From Stratiolaelaps scimitus (taxonomy: Eukaryota > Arthropoda > Arachnida > Mesostigmata > Laelapidae): a stretch of DNA of 64,000 nucleotides. Each line of letters opens with the position of its first letter. Position 1 is the first letter of the stretch. Positions 45,301-58,243 of this stretch are shown here, one piece after another. The position numbers and the translations under genes were made by a program. The notes below the pieces were generated by a model. The model was given only the letters and a program-made list of their open reading frames with translations. It was not told the DNA's origin and did not search any database. The stretch is taken from NCBI GenBank assembly GCA_019614645.1, contig JABWDB010000007.1:11359501-11423500 (forward strand). The letters are read 5' to 3'.

Positions 45301-46987
45301 ACCATTTTCCAACGTGAGTGGTTCCCTCTGTGCCTCTGTGGTTTGCGTTCGGCAGTTGGGCGCGTCCCGCATTTCCTATCGGTGTTCGTTCGGATGTTTT
45401 TTTTCTTTTCTTTTATCGGCTAGAATTGCCCGCACGACGGAGAGCGCCTGATTTGAAATGATGCTTGCTTCTTGCTGTGGCTAATTCCGGTAACGTTTAG
45501 CTAGCAATCGTCGGTGAACCTTGATCGTTCGCATGACCACGCTGACGTGTCCCACTGCCGATAGGTGACGAATAGGCTGTTCGTTTTGATGAGGATCGCT
45601 ATTCATCTGGCATTTACAAATGATGATCCGTTGTTAAATGATCTCTGCTCGCCCATAGGAGGTCGTGGACAATACTGCCATAGATTTTGTTTGGTGCCTA
45701 TGTATACTGGGAGTTTTACAAGCGGCTGTTGTAGCGGTGCTTACTATTATATTTAGAGCGGGCTGAGAAAGAGAGGGCTTCATTTGAAAGGGGTCCGATC
45801 CACAAAAACGGCCAGCTAACGTTAGATGCGACGACTACAGTCGCGCAAACGTGACAATGACTACGCAGAGCAAAAACAAGGGGTTGAGCAACAGAGATAA
45901 GCAAACCCCATCAACTGAGCTAAGTCAATTGCAACCGCTGCCGCCCCTGTCGCCGGTTGGGCACTGCGAGCTGGGGGACCACAGGATGCAACTGAACGTG
46001 GTCAAAGCGACACTTACCATTGCCGTGGTAGCCGCCTCTGTCGTCTGCGAAATGTCAAATTTGAATTGCACTTTTTTCAAACAAACGTCTGCTTCTGGCC
46101 GCGCTAATTAAACATGATTACCAAGTCATGGTAAACAATTATAATAACAGAACCTCATTCGAAAGCAATGCTCAATGCTACGTAATGTAAAAGCACCCAA
46201 AGCTAAGTAATGGCCGATTCTGTTTCCGGATCAATCACAGTATCTGCTTGTTGCAGCAGCACAGAAACAGCTGTCGACTCAGTCGATTTCGTTCTGTAAA
46301 TAGAGGGCGCTGCACTATAGGCCCATGTTTATATCCTGGTATAGTGGGTCAAAAGGATTCCTTCTAAACGCACGTCCGCCTAAAAATCACCCAATCCGTC
46401 CTAATGTATCTGGCGAACCATGCCGCTCGTTTTTGCAAGAACTAGAACCTCCTCATATTATACTACGCCGAACCCTCTCTGCTACTCGGAGCACTCGTTC
46501 ATGAAGTAGCTACGTGTGTGTATGTATGGACAATGTACTCTTGCCTATAATTGCACAGTTCCTCGTCAACCGCTGGTATTCATTTTTGTTCAGTCGAGAG
46601 GCGGACCTTCTCGTCAACTTGAGATAGGCCGTATTTAAAGTGAATGCACTGCCCGTCCCAACATGGCCGCTAACACAGCCAGCTAGTCTAGAGCCGGCGA
46701 GCCCTGCCGGTAGATGGTAGCTGTAGTGGACGTCTGTAAGGAGTAGATACGAAAGCTTCGGCCGCCCCGGGGCGTTCGCTCTGGGAGACAAGCGTTTCGG
46801 CGAGCGACTGCGATGCACAGTGCCGAGGCAGAAACGAGTCAAACGGGAATGGTTGGACGGGGCTCGGTTGGGGGGGCATGCAAACAACCCTTTTTTGCCC
46901 TGGGAACCTGCCGGGGGTAACGGGGCACCCCGGGAGACAAATGGTGTCGAGAGCAGTGCGGATGCCACCGGATAGAACGCCGAGGAA

Positions 46988-47012
46988 AAGCCAGCCAGCC
47001 AGCCAGCCAGCG
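46988..47012. repeat. (CCAG)n microsatellite
   Basis: Six CCAG-type units in GC-rich DNA. Confidence 0.8.
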
Positions 47013-49490
47013 AACGGACCACCGACGGCAAAGAGAAAACAAAGATACAAAAAGGGGAAAATCGTGTGTGGGCGGCGAGAGTCGGTGGGGTGGATGGATG
47101 CGAACCGGTGGCGCTCGGAACCCGATGCGCCTGAGTCGTCGGAGCCCCGTCAGCGGCAGAGGGAACAGGGATAGAAAGAGAGAGAGATGAAGAGTAAGCA
47201 ACTTTTCCACGTGGCACGTTTCACCCAACTACACACAACCCACGGTAGGGTTGTGCGATGCCGGACAGCAAAGGGGAATAGTGGGGCGGCCGAAACCAAC
47301 CGAAGAACAACCCGTTTGCTGTCTATGGCATGGGGCAATGCGCGAGGTGGAAGTCGCTGTAATGCACAGCCTTGGTAGAGAGGGCACTTGGACGAGTGTA
47401 TTTGCTCGAAATCAGAGATCTGTTTCGAGGAGGAATTGAACGGAATCTGGTTACCGCTTAGTGTCAGGTAGATATAGAGTTTCAAGGGAGGAATGCCGCA
47501 AGGTAATACATAGGCGTAGGTAAAACGAATGTGCCGTGAGAAGCTCCTGCATGAGTTGAAATACGAAAGTAGCCACTTAGGTAGTCTTGACCCCATTTTT
47601 TTGGGTGAAACATAACTGTGTTTGTTGGTAAACTTTGAGCACGTTGGAATTAAAACATCGAGCGAAATTGGCGCCAAATCGACGATATGGGATTTCGAGC
47701 TAGTGAAAGGGAAATTAGCTGTTCTATTCTCAAACGGTGACACCATAGTTATTTTCTCTAAACTACCTATCGGGTGCATACCTGCATAGATTAACCGCCA
47801 AGCTGTGTTTACCTCTGGATTTTTATAGTAGTGTCCATGTTTTCGCTAAATATACGGTTCCGCGTATATGCTCTCTGAGTGTCAAGTCAGAGAGTCGCGA
47901 CGTGTGCGTCTGAGATAATTCCGCCAGCAGAAAGGGTAAAAGAGGCGAGCGTACACAGCTATGAGTTCCTGCTGAACAAGTCTGCCATCTCCGTGACCCT
48001 AAGGACACAATGAACGAGAGGAAGCGTGCTAGAGTGAGAACTAGAGACATTGGGAGAGAGAGAGAGGGCAAGAATGGTATACCCAGAGGGCAACCGAGAA
48101 AGTTTCGAAATGAAGAAGAAGGCAGTGGGTCGTCGGCTGGGCTGGGTCATCGCGAACCGCGAAAGTGTTGGAGGGGGCCAAAATAAAATGACATAAGAGG
48201 AGAGCAGCAAAAGCAGCACTAGACTCCAGGCGTCAGGGGTCAGGGGGGTGAGGCCCCCGGCGGGAGGCTGCAAGCGCCGTCCAAAAGTCAAGAGAAGTCT
48301 GTAGCATATCCCGAGCTGCCACAGCGGCTTGAAACGTAAAGAGCCCAGGCTCTTCCGCGCCGGCAACACCAGAGCGAGACGACAACAGTGAGAGAACGTG
48401 CTTGCGAATGATCTTCAGTTTAGCTTAGCACAACGGGTATTAGGATCAGCCAGCCATCCTCTGGCCAAATGGCAATCGAAAGCATCGAGCGGGAGTTATA
48501 ACGCCAGGACGTTGAAAACGGCCGCACATGGGGCTGGCTTCTATGATCTACGTTAAGTGTGATCTTCTCAGTTGTTAGTTGAAAAGATAGACACCACCCA
48601 AAAGACTATAAGATGAGTAAGGTGAACAGTAAATAAACATGGTGCATATCTAATACTACGCTAAAATATATCCATTGTCGAATTGTTTATGTAGTGGTTG
48701 GCGGTACAAGACAGAGGTCTTCGGATACCCCGGGGTGATTGTTAGTCAAATTGACGCAACTCAGTAGTATCTTGTCGAGCTTAAATAAGGCACAAAATAA
48801 CTATGAGCTGTCGGCGAGTTGTATCCAATCTGCCACCAATATCTCTTGCGAGCATTAAATAAACTAAAGAATGACGATCTGGTTCAAGCACCCTCCCCCC
48901 CCGGATTCCCTCGTGTCTGCTGAGTTAAGCCGGTGGCAAACAGCTCCTAGCGTAAAAAATCTCGAACCTCGTTCCACTAAATAATAAGAGTTGAACTGAG
49001 ATTGCGGTAGTAGTTAGGGTCGAACGTCCGTTATCCGTGACGACCCGTCACTGGCACGATAGCGGCCGTCGCGAGCCGTCTGACAACCGTCGATCCGAGC
49101 AACCGACAACGCAAGAGCTCGATATCCATTCCCACAAAATCGACGACCGAACACTAAGCGAATGAAAAGGAGCTGGTGAGAAAACGGCCGTTTCGCAGAC
49201 GACGAAGGCAGCAGCAGCGGCTGAAGGGATGGATCAGCCGAAGGGATCGTAGCGTTGACTGGGCAGACAACGGGGTATATTCATTCCCTGTTTCAACTAA
49301 ATCTTTCTCTACTCCTCGGCCTTTTTTAGACATTTTCCCTCGCTGAGCTGAACTGCACCCCCTGCTCGTCTTCAGCAGTGGCGGCAGAGGCGGCCATTGC
49401 CGTAACCTCTTTTTCTGCCTGGGCTCTTCCTCTCTTCGTCTCGAGCGCCGCAACGGTAGCTCTGCAACTATACTGCTTCTTCTTTGACGA

Positions 49491-49506
49491 CACACACACA
49501 CACACA
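49491..49506. repeat. (CA)n microsatellite
   Basis: About eight CA units. Confidence 0.85.
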
Positions 49507-50260
49507 TACTCGCGCTTCTATTCCACTCTGCCCTTTGGCCATAAATCTCCCGTATCTTCTCCTGTGCCTTCCTTCAAATTCCCACTCAACAGACACCACC
49601 CGCAGTAGAGGCGGTGGCGGATTGTAGCCGGAACAACGGGGGTAGCCGTTTCTATCAGGGTATTCCCTGTACTCGAACGAAGCCTTTCTTTCACGTTGTG
49701 CCAATAATAGCTGGCAGCGAATAGATGCCGACCGAGTATCAATGCGTCTGTAACTACTGGATCAACATTGCTACATCGATATGGGCACACTCGTTTATAC
49801 GAGGCAATTTTAACTTATATGTATAATATTCAATTTACAATAATTTAACATTCACCTTATGATGTTCGTTGTTTTATGCCCAGAAGGTATCAGCATTTGT
49901 CCTTATTGTTATTATTATTATTAACATCACGCTATTATTTACTCACTTTTCGTTCATACGACATTATCTCTCTGATTTATGTTTGGGCGTTCCAAATTAA
50001 TAAACTCATTTTACAGTAACTTTTCTCATTATCTCATTTCCGATCTCCAACGCTTTGATTAGATTTTTCGACCGATTGACTCAGGTTCTACATTTTAACA
50101 TTACACGTTGAATTGTTTCATATGCTTTATTGCATATACAACACCTTCAATTATTATAATATTATTATATTTTGACATGACAAAGTTAGGTTTCAACAAT
50201 CCTCTGCAATCTTTACGTATTTCTGGTGCCGTAGCTTTGGTGTCAATCAGTACATAAAAA

Positions 50261-50288
50261 AGTAAAGTAAAAAGTAAAAAAGTAAAAT
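50261..50288. repeat. (GTAAA)n-like tract
   Basis: Degenerate GTAAA/GTAAAAA units. The reverse complement, (TTTAC)n, resembles the tail of the SINE at 13.25 kb, but no SINE body is recognisable beside it. Confidence 0.6.
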
Positions 50289-51481
50289 GGGTAGCGGTAC
50301 TTTGTAGCAGAATAAGAAAGATAATTCAGATGTTTTTGTTATCTTAACGAGAGTTAAGCACAAACAGATCTGCTAACACAGATCAAATCATTAACAGGCA
50401 CCGAAAAACTCAATATATGAAAGTAGTGTGCATATTTATTGCGTTCACTTCAATTGTTGGAAAACTTCCGAAATGTCGTATTCAGCGCTTATTCTCATAG
50501 AAATTTAAGCGATTATCCAATACCCCATTGTTCGACACGATCCGAGATCGCCCTTAATTAATAAGCAAGTGTCGACATCTGCGTTCGAAGCGTGTCGAAT
50601 ATTTCGTTTGTGCACCTATTCCTTTCTTATTATTTTTGCCATTTTTCACAACAGCACTGTGCAACATCGCTGTTCCTCCGTTTGCAGCAAGCACTATTTT
50701 TCGACGGATCCGTGGATTTATTTTTATTGCTATTTCGGGTCAGTTTTTAAGTATGCGTCGGCGTATTGGCCGCGATCATGTTGTCTCCAGTCTCATTTTT
50801 CGACATCGCCTGCTCCAACACGGCGAGCCCGCCGCCTCTTATAACGTGATCAAACAAGTCCGCTGAGTGTTACACATTGGAGAGGGCGTCCGTCGAGACA
50901 CCAGCGGTCAACCGACTGAACATCCAGATGTCTACATATATAGTGTGTTCTTTCTATTTCAACGCAGCTTAGACCAGATTGTCCTGCCGGTCCCATTCGG
51001 TAAGCATCATCCCCAACGAACGAATCGCGCCAACGTGTTTCAACAATTCGCTTTCGTTTACACCACGATGAGCCTTTTCGGGGTCTCCCTCTCTCTCTCT
51101 CTCTCCCTCCCCCTATGTCTGTCGATGTCTACGGATTGTACAAGGGGGAGCATGAGACAGTGTCCAACATTGTAAGAGTCATCGACGTCTAGCGATGATG
51201 AAGAAGATATCGTGCCTTTACCGAACTGTCGTAACTAGCCGAGTATCATTTATCTGTCCGTTTGCAAGGTGGAAGTTTAACCCTGTGGGAATTTGGACAA
51301 GACCGCTTACAGTCTGCCTTTGCGGACAGTATAGTAACGTCGAGTGGATCAAGTCGATACTTTCACTATGCAAATGTGATACTTGAATATCCATTCTTGG
51401 CTCTCTCCAGAACCTGACGATTGTTCTATATTATACGATTTTTAATCGAAGGATGGGCACCGACCGGTTGCGGACGCTTCT

Positions 51482-51484
<3 letters not shown>

Positions 51485-51558
<74 letters not shown>
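51485..51558. repeat. long (AT)n array, ~74 bp
   Basis: An uninterrupted AT array. Both strands give artefact Tyr/Ile-repeat ORFs. Confidence 0.95.
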
Positions 51559-51561
<3 letters not shown>

Positions 51562-54292
51562 TATACAAACGACCGGACCATGCGGAATTCTACAGCTACG
51601 CTGAATAACAAGTATTGTGCAGAAAACGTATATACTCAAATAGATCACGCGCAAAAAACGTTTGGTTGGTGTCATTTTAGCAACAATGTATAGATTTTTG
51701 AGTACCACTGCGAGTCTATTGTTGTGTTTTTTTATTGGATACTCCGGATGTCACACACTTAGCAGTTCATCGTTTCCCCCTTTCATCCGATAACTGATGA
51801 CGTGTCAAATCGACTACCGACTTCAACACCAATCAGCGTCCACGAGCGAATGTCGACTTTTCGGGGACGCTTCTAGCGACAGCAATCGTGCACTCGATTG
51901 CTCACCAGCTCATATCTCTCTCTCTCTCATGACGTGTATCGTGCACGGATGGGTCGATGCACGACTCATGAATCATAAGGGACACTCATAGACGCGCAGA
52001 TACATCTAGTCACTCGTACAGCAACAGCTAACAAAGTGCGTAGCCTGCCGGCATATGGACAACATCATATTCATATGTCCAACTCACGAATCAGCTCCCC
52101 TCTCTGTCCACAGTTCTCCACACACTGCTACGTACGAGTCGTACGCTGGGCAGCATGTAACAGGCTACCTGTAGCCTCGCCCTGTATCACTCGCAGATTC
52201 CATGCCCATGCCCCATACTCCTGGGCACCTACGCATATCCGAGTGAAGTAGGCTCTGTGGCCCCCTCTGTATCGGGAGACATCCACTTTGTTCTCTCGAT
52301 ATATGGGGCTCTCGTGCATTCAGTTCGTACGACCTATTTGGCGTGGCCGTTCTCGGGCCTGCTCGAGACATCACTGCCCCAGCAGGCCCTAGATCCCGGT
52401 GCCGATCTCGACTAGGCGATTGTTCTTTAACAGAGTAGGATAGGAAAGCAACACTCATCTCACGAGGAGGCATCGGTCCGCGGCACTTCCCTACAGTTAG
52501 ATTGCTGCTACAGCGATCTATCTCCAACAACGACGATGCTGCTGTTGTGACGATGTCCGGGTCGAACGATCGCAGAAGGTGGATCCGTCGGGTATTCCCC
52601 AGGTCGCTCGCTTCAATTAAAGTCTTGTCAAATCAGCTTCAAGCAACGTTCCTCAAGCCCAGAACTGCTTCACTGCCCTGTGATGCATTAAGATTCGATA
52701 CACGCATAGGGAACTTAGGCCTTACCTGGTTTTCCGCTCGGAATTCGTTGACTTTAGTTACGATAGCGGACTGAGGTGCGGTGGGGTGGCGCCGAGGGGA
52801 GAGACTGGCGGCCCCGGTAGCGAGGGCTGGGGTATCTGGTACGTTCGTATAGTCTGGGCGTAGTACATCGCATGATGATCGATCGCCTTGAATCGACACT
52901 GGTGCAGTAGAAATTGCTGTACTCGTACTACTGCTATTAGAAGTGGAACTACTATTCTTAGTGAGCTGGGCACTCGACTAGCAACGTCAGTTGATGCGGT
53001 TCCCGCGCGAATTCAACGAGATCCGCAATAGGGGCAGAGAACCAAACGAGAGAGAGAGGGCACCCCTGTGAACGGCCTCTGCATCTATTTAATAGATACT
53101 CGTAGATAGGTGGGAAAAGATACAGTGCTCAACGACCCCTTCTCCAAGGGTCTTTGGTCAGGCTCGATTCGACGACTATTCAACGCTATACGCTCTAGTG
53201 TATCTTCCACTTTGATGGTCATCATCGTTCGGAGTAGTGCTCACTCGCTTCGTAGCACGCCGTGGGCAACCTTTGGGCACGAAACAGATATCACCAGATT
53301 CAAATATTACAATAATGGTCAACATGCGCACGAGTAGATCCGCCGTTATTTAGCGAGAGCCAATCATCCTAAAATCTTCCTCGCGTGTACAACACGTGAT
53401 GTCGTTCTTACCGCTTCTACGTAAAATACAACGAAACGTTGTTCGAGAAGCATTGCTAGGTAACGCTTGTCGGCATCCCTAGAAACGTGTGTTTATGAAC
53501 TACTTTTTTACTTAAGTAAACGAGGCCGGGTGGAATAACCCTTACGAACAGACATCCACTCATGTGTCACCTTATTTACAGCTATTGTTTTGTTCTGCCT
53601 AATTAGTCGTCGGTTTTTCTAGAAGAGCGTGTACCCCGAAGCCGCGTCTGGCTTCTGGTGAGCCAGCAACGTATTTCTTGTTAACACCTAATTTACATTT
53701 TGTTGTTTGTTGTGCTTTTCTCGATTGCCTTCGTGATAACTTCCTCTGTTATTATAGTAAGAACTGTGCTCGTCTCACATTAAGCAGCACGTTCTGCCGA
53801 GCTCTCTAACAGCGCAATATATTAATAGTGCACGTGCTGTGTGCGGCGAGAAGATGTCGCTCTGCTATCATAGAGCTACTAAGCAAGATTTATTAGTTCT
53901 ATCAATTACCTTAAGTAATAGTAGTAGTGGTAGAAGAAACAAATACTGTTCGCGCCTGATGGCCTGCCTGCAGATCTCGGATCATTGACATAGTCATAGT
54001 TTCGTGCGAATCATTATAATTAAAATACATTTACTGCGAGTTGATTAGTGACCCTGCAACATCACCTCAGCTCGCCCGTTCACTATTTGTCGATGAAATA
54101 ATGGTACATTCTCTCTGTCTGGTTTCGTTCTGCGAACGATGAAACGCCGGTTGATCACGTCAATCCACACACAATTTCGTTGATGATACCGTCTGCCCGC
54201 TTCTGATGACCCTACGCCGAAATACAAAACCTGACGTATGCACCAAGTTTGAGAAAACAGAACATCCATAATACACCATTCAACACATCCGA

Positions 54293-54296
<4 letters not shown>

Positions 54297-54347
<51 letters not shown>
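54297..54347. repeat. (AT)n array, ~51 bp
   Basis: An uninterrupted AT array. Confidence 0.95.
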
Positions 54348-54348
<1 letters not shown>

Positions 54349-55646
54349 TCTGTTCTGGTAGAGTTCACCATTTAGAAGGGCATCAACCCTCACCGGCACC
54401 ATTTTCCTTCCTGTTAGTGTAATCAATCACTGCTCACAGCAATGTGGTGACAGAATGACGCGTTTCTATCGACTTCTAACTTTCATAGTCGTGTCGTACT
54501 TATTTAATCAAACCTTCCGTAAGGCATCATGGATGCTGCCGACTGCCGAGGCAGAGGCATCCCTCCATCACAGCGCTATATATGTACCACCACCCCCCCA
54601 CATGCAGACCTAGTCACGCATGAACACACAGAACAAAAAAGTGATAAAGATCTATCTATCGCCAACCGAAATGATACAGGAGTGATGTGTGTTTATTTCT
54701 CCCAAGCCTTGAGAATGGTGTGATTACACTTGGAGGCACTGCCGGTTAACTACTATGGTACACGGTGAAACGTATCAAGCGGCGATGTTGCAGTACCAAT
54801 GAGGACAAACACAACCTGGATAAATCGACCGGTGGTGCGATATGGCCCAGGTCTCCGATTGAAATTCGGTCGTGGCTGGCCTCAGGGAGGTACGGAGACA
54901 TCTGTCGCTCGCAGTAATACCACCATACAAGTATTATAGATAGCGGGGAATGCCTAATGGGAGTCGGACCGAAGGTCCTTTAGCCCTTAAAGAAAGGTCG
55001 GATACCTTTTATCGACATACTTGCAACTACTTGTGACTGTACTGGAGGTCAGCTGGGACAAACAAATAATTAAGCGACTTTTTTAGGATTTGATAATCGT
55101 CTATGAGGTAAGCTGTAGTGAAACAGACACCTAAAATTGTTAACTTGATAGTTTGCTATAGAACATTCAACTTGTGTGTCGACTTTCCTTATAGGTGTAA
55201 AACATATTCATTTTGACCATTTGCATTATATTCATGGTTGCCTTAGAATTACAGATGCCCGTATTATATATTCCGTATATCTGAGTAGAGTCGAGCTGTG
55301 GCCGGCGACTGCTATTCTGTTGTAACATGTCACGGACAAACACTTATCGTAAGGCTGTCCTTCGTTATGTTATAGTCGAATTCGTAAATCTATCGATCGT
55401 AAAGTAAACAACCATAATACTCAAGTTAAATTGAATATATTAATAGTAGTGAACTTAAAAGCATACGATAAGCAGTGCTGGCCTTTCTCAGTGGGTTTAT
55501 GCAGCGTTTTCTTTGGGCGATTGCTACAAACGATGTAGGGCCATGACAGAAAAATAGCAAATAAAAAGAACGGTTACAATCCGCGTTTCAATATTCACAC
55601 GATGACGACGAGACGTCTATTCTATTCTAGATACTGAGACAAACGA

Positions 55647-55647
<1 letters not shown>

Positions 55648-55685
<38 letters not shown>
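55648..55685. repeat. (AT)n microsatellite
   Basis: About 19 AT units ending in an A run. Confidence 0.9.
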
Positions 55686-55690
<5 letters not shown>

Positions 55691-55875
55691 AAGCCCCACT
55701 GATGGGAAATTGACGATGGCGACTCGAAGTTAGCAGCAAGCGACACTTTGGCCAGGTGCTCTGAAGACATCTGCACTCACCCCCATCGGTTCACCCGGTG
55801 ACGGCTTCGCAGCGCCGCCACGAAGCCGAAGTGTGGCTTTTGAAGAGTCGTCCCCATAGGGCGATTGTCGGACTT

Positions 55876-55893
55876 CACACACACACACACACA
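55876..55893. repeat. (CA)n microsatellite
   Basis: About nine CA units, immediately before the acceptor of the 55.9 kb candidate exon. Confidence 0.85.
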
Positions 55894-55899
55894 AGTCAG

Positions 55900-56060
55900 C
55901 TACATCATGAAGGGAAAGTGTGTCGTCAAGCCAATGTCATTTCCGACACTTTACGTTGAATGCCACCATGGACGCGAATGCGACTACAAGCCAGTCAGTT
56001 ACCGACTGGTTTCGGGGCTTAGTGCGCATATTCAAATGATATACTCCACGCAAATGTATG
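55900..56060 (+). CDS. candidate exon 1 of a three-exon model
   Basis: An open segment from a TCAG acceptor to a consensus donor, TATG|GTAAGC. It encodes YIMKGKCVVKPMSFPTLYVE, then CHHGRECDYKPVSYRLVSGL, then AHIQMIYSTQMY, with three cysteines. It leaves one base of a split codon. The next exon (56406) begins with two bases that complete it as Asp, across a 345-nt intron with GTAAGC and TTTTCAG ends. A CA microsatellite abuts the acceptor. An ATG lies three codons in, but upstream exons are possible. No family was recognised. Confidence 0.37.
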
Positions 56061-56405
56061 GTAAGCACGAACATTTGTCGACAAATTGAAATCACCTGCA
56101 TTTGTGGCTGAAAACAGTGAGATACAAGTTCAAAATGGTAACTTGACGTGCATCACCCCCAAAAACGACGTGATTCGCTTACGAAGTTGATAGCGGCATT
56201 CTATAATATTATAATATACCTATACCTATTATTGTTTTGATCACCCCTCTGAAGTTCTCCGAGGAATCGACTGCTATCGATTGAAATCTCATCAACGTTT
56301 CCAACGTGAACCCACGCATCTGATGGCGATACATGTGGCCAGAGATCATTCTATTTTCGTATGCCAGCGGCAATAAAGAAACTTCGTAGGCTTTTTCGTT
56401 TTCAG

Positions 56406-56509
56406 ACTTGTTCGCAAATGTCAGCTCTCTTCCCGTTTTTATGTTTACTCAATGGAAGACGCGTCACTGTTTCGTCCTACTACGAGAAGCTTTGGATGCA
56501 CAGTTCGGA
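56406..56509 (+). CDS. candidate exon 2 of a three-exon model
   Basis: It follows a strong acceptor, TTTTTCGTTTTCAG|AC. It encodes LFANVSSLPVFMFTQWKTRH, then CFVLLREALDAQFG. WKTRHCFVLLRE faintly recalls the beta-strand pair of PH domains (WK.R.FVLR), but this is too short to assign. The donor used here, GGA|GTGTTT, is inferred from the phase of the next exon. Without it the frame runs to TGA at 56541-56543. Confidence 0.33.
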
Positions 56510-56584
56510 GTGTTTCTTTACACTGTTCGCTTGTCTGTTTGATTTGCGCCGTAGGGTCCCCTCTGAAGTTCCCACGCCAAACAG

Positions 56585-56722
56585 ACGACTTACCCGAGGA
56601 AGGGGATCAGCTATCAAAGCCAAATTTTCGTCTACGACAAGTTCACGATCGGGGAGCTGACCGAGATAACCACCTCTGACCCTGGAGAAGCTATGTTAAT
56701 GCATGAGAACCTGACTTATTAG
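56585..56722 (+). CDS. candidate terminal exon of a three-exon model
   Basis: After CAAACAG| a phase-0 frame of 45 codons reads TTYPRKGISYQSQIFVYDKF, then TIGELTEITTSDPGEAML, and ends at TAG (56720-56722). Third positions are rich in G and C, unlike the surroundings. An AATAAA at 56852-56857 could be its polyadenylation signal. The intron before it would be 75 nt (56510-56584) with a strongly pyrimidine-rich 5' half. Confidence 0.35.
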   Translation, partial: TTYPRKGISYQSQIFVYDKFTIGELTEITTSDPGEAMLMHENLTY

Positions 56723-56851
56723 CTCTCAATAACAGATCCCCTAAAAAGAGTCCCTTCATCCGCCAACGAAATACAGCGGTAGGGGGACGGGTAACATCTT
56801 GGTGTTTTCGAGATCTCCAATGAGTGAAAACGCTCATAATGCGCATTGCAG

Positions 56852-56857
56852 AATAAA
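56852..56857 (+). promoter_or_regulatory. possible polyadenylation signal
   Basis: AATAAA lies 130 bp downstream of the stop codon of the three-exon candidate. AATAAA is frequent by chance in AT-rich DNA, so its value depends on the gene model. Confidence 0.25.
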
Positions 56858-57407
56858 ACATTGTTCCGACAAGTAACCAGTTGTTTGTTTAGCCCAATAA
56901 GTAAATACTCATTTTTATTAAAGCTACGCAGAAAAGTGGCCCTACAGTAACTACCGGGCGTATTGCAAGTTGAACAAAAGACGGACTTCTAGATTAAGCT
57001 AGAAAGCATTTTTTATCAATTTGTAAAACCGCCATTAGTGTTATGATTAGTGTGGATAATGAGCAGACAGGTGCACACAAACACAGACACATACACAGAC
57101 AGTTGATGGTTCGAGGTCTAAATTCGGCGTCCACAGCATCGCAATGAACAGAATTCACAAAAGGGAGTTTTTTTTTGTCGGCGGAGATAATTTAACAGTT
57201 TCTATTGATCATCACCACATGGTAATGTTGGGATCCATCGTTCTACTTGAATTAAAAAGGCTTGCTGAAATGGTTTCTTCCATCAAGGAGGGCGTCACAC
57301 GTGCACACTTTGATAAAAGCCTCCGAATTTCATGGTATATTCTGGCCATATGGCCAGCTGCTAATTACAATAAATAGGGTGAGTTTATTTATAATATAAT
57401 ACCACAT

Positions 57408-57412
<5 letters not shown>

Positions 57413-57452
<40 letters not shown>
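57413..57452. repeat. (AT)n array
   Basis: About 20 AT units preceded by ACACACAC. Confidence 0.9.
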
Positions 57453-57454
<2 letters not shown>

Positions 57455-57471
57455 TGACGGCATCCATATAG

Positions 57472-57882
57472 TCACACGTTTTGGGCAATGCTCCGTAATT
57501 CATTACCAAGCCAGTGGGTGAGATTTGCGGTGGAATATCTGATCATGAAGGAATAATTGCTTTCGCGCAACGTGCGATATAAATGATTTGCTGCGCGAGA
57601 GTCCCTTTCCGGATTATCGTTTGCCGCGTTTGATCTTCTTGGCCGCTCTGAACCCGAATAACCCGGAGTAATGCCTGTGTTGCGTTGAAGCACTGCAGAA
57701 GATTCTTGCATCATCTCGGCATCTCCGTAGAAAGTTCCCCAAGGCAAGTCTATTATTTTGGCTGACACTAGAACTCTCCAGCACACATTAGGATACTTCC
57801 AAACGTTTAGATGTGATGAACCTTTCGTGCTTGTAGATGCTATTAGAGATGAAACGTCGGTCATGATAAAAACTCGTTTCAT
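57472..57882 (-). CDS. 136-codon ORF, unknown protein
   Basis: An ATG-to-TGA frame, MKRVFIMTDVSSLIASTSTK and onward, later SGSERPRRSNAANDNPERDS, ending near HWLGNELRSIAQNV. Codons are mixed and the sequence is non-repetitive. A 136-codon ORF is within the range expected by chance in 64 kb, and there is no splice or family evidence. It is listed because its composition is balanced and it sits next to other candidates. Confidence 0.17.
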   Translation of the reverse strand: MKRVFIMTDVSSLIASTSTKGSSHLNVWKYPNVCWRVLVSAKIIDLPWGTFYGDAEMMQESSAVLQRNTGITPGYSGSERPRRSNAANDNPERDSRAANHLYRTLRESNYSFMIRYSTANLTHWLGNELRSIAQNV

Positions 57883-58220
57883 GTGATCAGAGAAGCAGCA
57901 ATCGGTGCCACCTAGTCAACTGCTTGTCCCTTAAATAATTATCCCGAAATAAGATCGTACATAAACTGTTCAAGCGATTACATCTGCTACACACGACACA
58001 TCTGACAGAGCGCACGACGAATTTCGTTAGTGTTCGCTATTTGGAAAGCACTATACCACTCGGGCGGCAGATGTCGCTGGATATCGGCGTGGTGACGCAC
58101 GGAAGCAGTGTGTCGCGTTTCCTGCATTCTATTGCCACTCTTTATTAGCTCGCCGTGAGAAACTGTTGTATAGTGAAGCTTTAATTGGTGCTTGCCTCTC
58201 CGCCGGTTAGTAAAAAAGTA

Positions 58221-58243
58221 GTATATATATATATATATATATA
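58221..58243. repeat. (AT)n microsatellite
   Basis: About eleven AT units. Confidence 0.9.

Larger units (their letters stand above)
45301..49800. other. no recognised gene; GC-rich purine/pyrimidine blocks
   Basis: 46.6-48.4 kb and 49.0-49.7 kb are GC-rich with strand-biased purine tracts (minus ORFs of 235 and 209 codons, Ser/Pro/Leu-rich). They look like promoter or 5' UTR DNA rather than coding sequence. A short CT/GA tract occurs at 48054-48066. Confidence 0.5.
49801..55899. other. AT-rich, no recognised gene
   Basis: AT-rich with three AT arrays. 50689-50866 follows a good acceptor (CCGTTTGCAG) but two frames are open and neither is convincing. 54.78-55.0 kb contains GGACC-GAA-GGTCC, a small hairpin. 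55.80-55.83 kb has GGCTTCG-11 nt-CGAAGCC. Confidence 0.5.

Noticed and set aside
46510..47779. 235- and 209-codon minus-strand ORFs
   Set aside because: Overlapping frames in purine/pyrimidine-biased, GC-rich sequence where stops are rare; no motifs and no splice support.
50636..50866. Open frames after the CCGTTTGCAG acceptor
   Set aside because: Two frames are equally plausible, with no ATG, donor or domain to choose between them.
57144..57377. 77-codon plus-strand ORF before a GTGAGT donor
   Set aside because: The in-frame stop precedes the donor by one base, and the frame that reaches the donor is broken at about 57256.
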